Shown here: positions 11,864-13,640 of the stretch, one piece after another
How positions within the stretch are numbered: position 1 is the stretch's first letter
How the letters are laid out: every line of letters starts with the position of its first letter
Assembly: GCA_958447915.1 (NCBI GenBank)
Contig: CAUDCB010000039.1
Span: forward strand, 1 to 13,640
Length of the DNA: 13,640 bases
Source of the DNA: an uncultured Collinsella sp.
GTDB lineage: Bacteria; Actinomycetota; Coriobacteriia; Coriobacteriales; Coriobacteriaceae
Direction: 5' to 3'
Notes under the pieces: model-generated
Seen by the model: the letters and a program-made list of their open reading frames with translations, nothing else
Told to the model about the DNA's origin: nothing
The model's database searches: none
Position numbers and translations under genes: made by a program

Positions 11864-12826
11864 CTATTCTACCAACCCGAGCGATTCTGTCAACCTGCGA
11901 AGGAACTCGAGCGCGGAGCGAGCTGCGGCGTCGGGCCCCTTGTCGGGCAGCGCCTCGGTTTCGCCGTCGGCCCTGGCGAACATCTCGGCGAGCTCGGATG
12001 CGGCGCGCGAGCGCGAGGAGCCCTCGGGTACCAAGCCGGAGTGCGCCACGAGCACGGTCGCGACCTCCTGCATGGCCGTATTCCCCATCCACTTCCTCCT
12101 GGTCGCCTTGGGAATTCCCACGGCGGCGACCCTTCGGGAGACGCCGCTGGACGCCGAGCCCCGGGCGGCGCCCCTCTCGGCGAAGCAGTTGATCAGGCAT
12201 GAGCCGTGCGCGGCGCAGTTGCGGACGGACTTCACGCGCTTGAGGTCGTAGTGGGAGGCCTCGAGGCGCCTGTCGCCCCATCGCCTGGCGCAGAAGCGCA
12301 CGAAGTCGATGAGGGTGCCGAACGAGGTGAGCTCAAGGAAGGCCCAGGCAGGCATGTCGCCGGAGTACTTCGCGTAGAGGCTCGAGCTGTAGGGGCTGCG
12401 GCCGCTCATCTTGAGCTCGCGCAGGCGGTACTCCCTGTTTGCAGCGGTAAGCGATGCCATGTAGTCGGCCACGATGGCGTAGCCGTCCTCTCCGCGGTCC
12501 TCCATCTCGCGAAGCAGTGTCACCTTCTGGAAATGCTCGATGTCGAGCGTCATGCCGAGCAGGGCGTGGCGCAGCTCCTGGTCGAGCGCCGCGAGCAGGC
12601 GCAGCTGGCCGAAGTCGAGGTCTACGTAGCGGCCGTCGCGCGGGCCTCCCTCGTATTTCGAGAAGAGTTTGCGGTAGGATGCGAGCTTGAAGAAGTTGCA
12701 CTTGTCGCGCAGGTAGTCCGCGGCCTCTTCCTCGGAACACAGCTCGAAGGCTACGCCCTTCTGCTTGAGGTGCTCTATCTGCTGCTCGATCGTGAGGATC
12801 GGCTTCCTATCGTGGGGTTCGGCCAT
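11864..12826 (-). CDS. Abi_2 / AbiD-AbiF family abortive infection protein
   Basis: A 320-aa protein. The N-terminus 'LTIEQQIEHLKQKGVAF' (11-27) and 'YLRDKCNFFKLASYRKLF' (39-56) are the opening of the Abi_2 domain; 'LDQELRHALLGMTLDIEHFQK' (81-101) continues it. 'VKSVRNCAAHGSCLIN' (198-213) holds an R-N-x-x-A-H (R202, H207), the RX4H arrangement of HEPN ribonucleases. After it comes a variable linker and 'GIPKATRRKWMGNTAMQEVATVLV', also seen in the family. Members cause abortive infection against phages, probably by RNA cleavage. AGGAG precedes the ATG at 12826. It is followed by two small RNA units and preceded by a palindromic promoter, unlike an ordinary lone gene. Substrate and trigger are unknown. 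Confidence 0.85.
   Translation of the reverse strand: MAEPHDRKPILTIEQQIEHLKQKGVAFELCSEEEAADYLRDKCNFFKLASYRKLFSKYEGGPRDGRYVDLDFGQLRLLAALDQELRHALLGMTLDIEHFQKVTLLREMEDRGEDGYAIVADYMASLTAANREYRLRELKMSGRSPYSSSLYAKYSGDMPAWAFLELTSFGTLIDFVRFCARRWGDRRLEASHYDLKRVKSVRNCAAHGSCLINCFAERGAARGSASSGVSRRVAAVGIPKATRRKWMGNTAMQEVATVLVAHSGLVPEGSSRSRAASELAEMFARADGETEALPDKGPDAAARSALEFLRRLTESLGLVE
11866..11893 (-). promoter_or_regulatory. Promoter of small RNA copy a, inside abiF
   Basis: On the minus strand TTGACA (11893-11888), 16 bases, TAGAAT (11871-11866), with TGG in front of the -10. It overlaps the last codons and the stop of abiF. The string TGGTAGAATAG is shared with the abiF promoter. Confidence 0.7.
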
Positions 12827-12850
12827 GCTCGGTCTCCTGTCATTGATTTG

Positions 12851-12867
12851 AGAATCCTATTCTACCA
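12851..12867 (-). promoter_or_regulatory. abiF promoter with overlapping palindrome
   Basis: TGG-TAGAAT (12867-12859, minus strand) is an extended -10; no good -35 is visible. AGAAT-CCT-ATTCT (12851-12863) is a perfect dyad overlapping the -10, a likely operator. A start near 12852 leaves a short untranslated leader with AGGAG before the ATG. Confidence 0.5.
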
Positions 12868-13394
12868 GCATGTTTGCCCTGAATCCTGAAGGCCCGTTCG
12901 CCAACTCATAAGCAAGCCACCTGAGACTACTCACTTTGTTCACGAATGGCGAAGACCTGCGACCTGGGGTTTTGCAAATGGCGCGCAAGCCACCCGCGTT
13001 AATTCACTTGCGATTGCAGCTGGCGGCTTGCAGGCAAAAGGGCGGTTGAGTTTCAAAACGGGCGTTTTCGGCGCCATCGAGCCTCCAAAGGCGACCCGCC
13101 GCGCACTTTGGGACAAAAACAAAAACTCAAAGCCCTGAGTTTGAAAAAAGTTTTTGAGGTTGTCCCGACTTTTGTCCCCGAAGCCGACGAAACGCGACAT
13201 CGCGTCATTCGGCGGCACGCGTTCCGTGTCGATGCCGAAAACTGGGTGCAACCGGAATGACGGGACGGCAGAACCGAAGCCATCGAGTGGGAATAGCGGG
13301 AACTGTGTTCTGAACTCGCGTTTTAGTACTGCCGAGTATTGTCTGATGCTGTTTTGACATCGCCGCAAAGCAAAGCCACCAGCGAAATAACGGG
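12868..13394. other. Non-coding stretch with nested inverted repeats
   Basis: No credible gene; the open frames on both strands look spurious. The centre has a nested inverted repeat: GGGACAA (13110-13116) with TTGTCCC (13160-13166) outside, and AAACTCA (13123-13129) with TGAGTTT (13136-13142) inside, in an A-rich setting. A nearby AAAAC-GGGC-GTTTT hairpin lies at about 13057-13070. It could be an interspersed repeat or an RNA; I cannot decide. Confidence 0.4.
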
Positions 13395-13432
13395 AATAAA
13401 GGCCTCCGAACCCTCTGGTTCGGAGGCCTTTT
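13395..13432. terminator. Strong bidirectional terminator
   Basis: GGCCTCCGAACC (13401-13412), loop CTCT, GGTTCGGAGGCC (13417-13428): a perfect 12-bp stem, flanked by AATAAA on the left and TTTTCC on the right. It works best for transcripts in plus direction and can also stop the minus-strand regulator gene ending at 13490. Confidence 0.85.
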
Positions 13433-13489
13433 CCTTGCTGTGTTGTCCAAAACGACTCCTTGCCGAACTCCCTTGGGCATCAGACGCCA

Positions 13490-13640
13490 CTATCGAGCGT
13501 GGGCGTTCTCGTAGGCATCTTTGATCTCTTCCGGCAAATCGTCGGGAATCAGTGCCTTCAGCCTTTCCTCGCTGCCGTCTTGAATCGCCTGCTCGTAGTA
13601 CCAGCATTTGAACTTCAGCATATCGAGCGCACGGTTCATG
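13490..13640 (-). CDS. Probable MerR-type regulator, C-terminal end
   Basis: The frame enters from the right edge and ends in TAG at 13490. The visible part reads 'MNRALDMLKFKCWYYEQAIQDGSEERLKALIPDDLPEEIKDAYENAHAR'. 'LDMLKFKCWYYEQA' matches the last helix of the C-terminal coiled coil in many MerR-family regulators of Clostridia and Coriobacteriia ('...L..lk.K..yY...'). The helix-turn-helix lies outside the window, so the assignment is tentative. The Met at 13639 is probably internal. The strong terminator at 13401-13428 follows 60 bases after the stop. Confidence 0.55.
   Translation of the reverse strand, partial: MNRALDMLKFKCWYYEQAIQDGSEERLKALIPDDLPEEIKDAYENAHAR

Noticed and set aside
12206..12889. 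Plus-strand frame of 227 codons
   Set aside because: Antisense shadow of abiF, which has clear family motifs.
12940..13368. Minus-strand frame of 142 codons
   Set aside because: It runs through the inverted repeats, has no ribosome site, and its composition changes abruptly; more likely a repeat than a protein gene.

Overview
The window looks like part of a conjugative mobile element and its flank in a high-GC Gram-positive bacterium. A gut actinobacterium of the Eggerthella/Gordonibacter type (Coriobacteriia) is my best guess. This is inference from the GC-rich tra/replication genes, the Gram-positive type IV secretion (T4SS) gene types and the LytTR/DUF3021 and Abi_2 families; no taxonomic marker is present.

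Left part (1-5925), all on the minus strand and read right to left: a 72-aa excisionase-like protein, an 82-aa helix-turn-helix protein, a 171-aa replication-initiator-like protein whose 3' coding region carries four repeats at an exact 33-bp period, a DnaC/IstB-type helicase loader, an unrecognised 177-aa protein, an intrinsic terminator, then the transfer genes: PcfB/DUF3801-like adaptor, VirD4/TraG coupling ATPase, a small Maff2/VirB2-like membrane protein, PrgI-like protein and the start of a VirB4-like ATPase cut by the window edge. The initiator plus loader with repeats inside the initiator gene resembles the lambda O/P origin arrangement.

Middle part (5926-11500) is a mosaic. It holds an intergenic block with tandem TCGAGCTGGG motifs, a terminator, and a gene-poor stretch with an SOS-box-like palindrome. 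A yjdF gene sits under a leader that looks like the yjdF (azaaromatic) riboswitch, followed by a LytTR regulator with a DUF3021 membrane partner, a decayed acyl-CoA thioester hydrolase and a SAM methyltransferase. A second yjdF copy is broken by a 2-bp deletion. The two yjdF leaders are identical over 157 bp although the coding regions differ at many positions.

Right part (11500-13640): an Abi_2/AbiF-type abortive infection gene with a HEPN-like RNxxAH motif. Immediately behind it, and partly inside its 3' end, are two tandem copies of a short transcription unit (promoter, two hairpins, U-tract) whose RNA shape is kept by compensatory changes. This AbiF plus twin-RNA locus is the strongest candidate for an undescribed toxin/RNA-antitoxin-like defence system here. 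The window ends with a strong bidirectional terminator and the C-terminal end of a probable MerR-type regulator.
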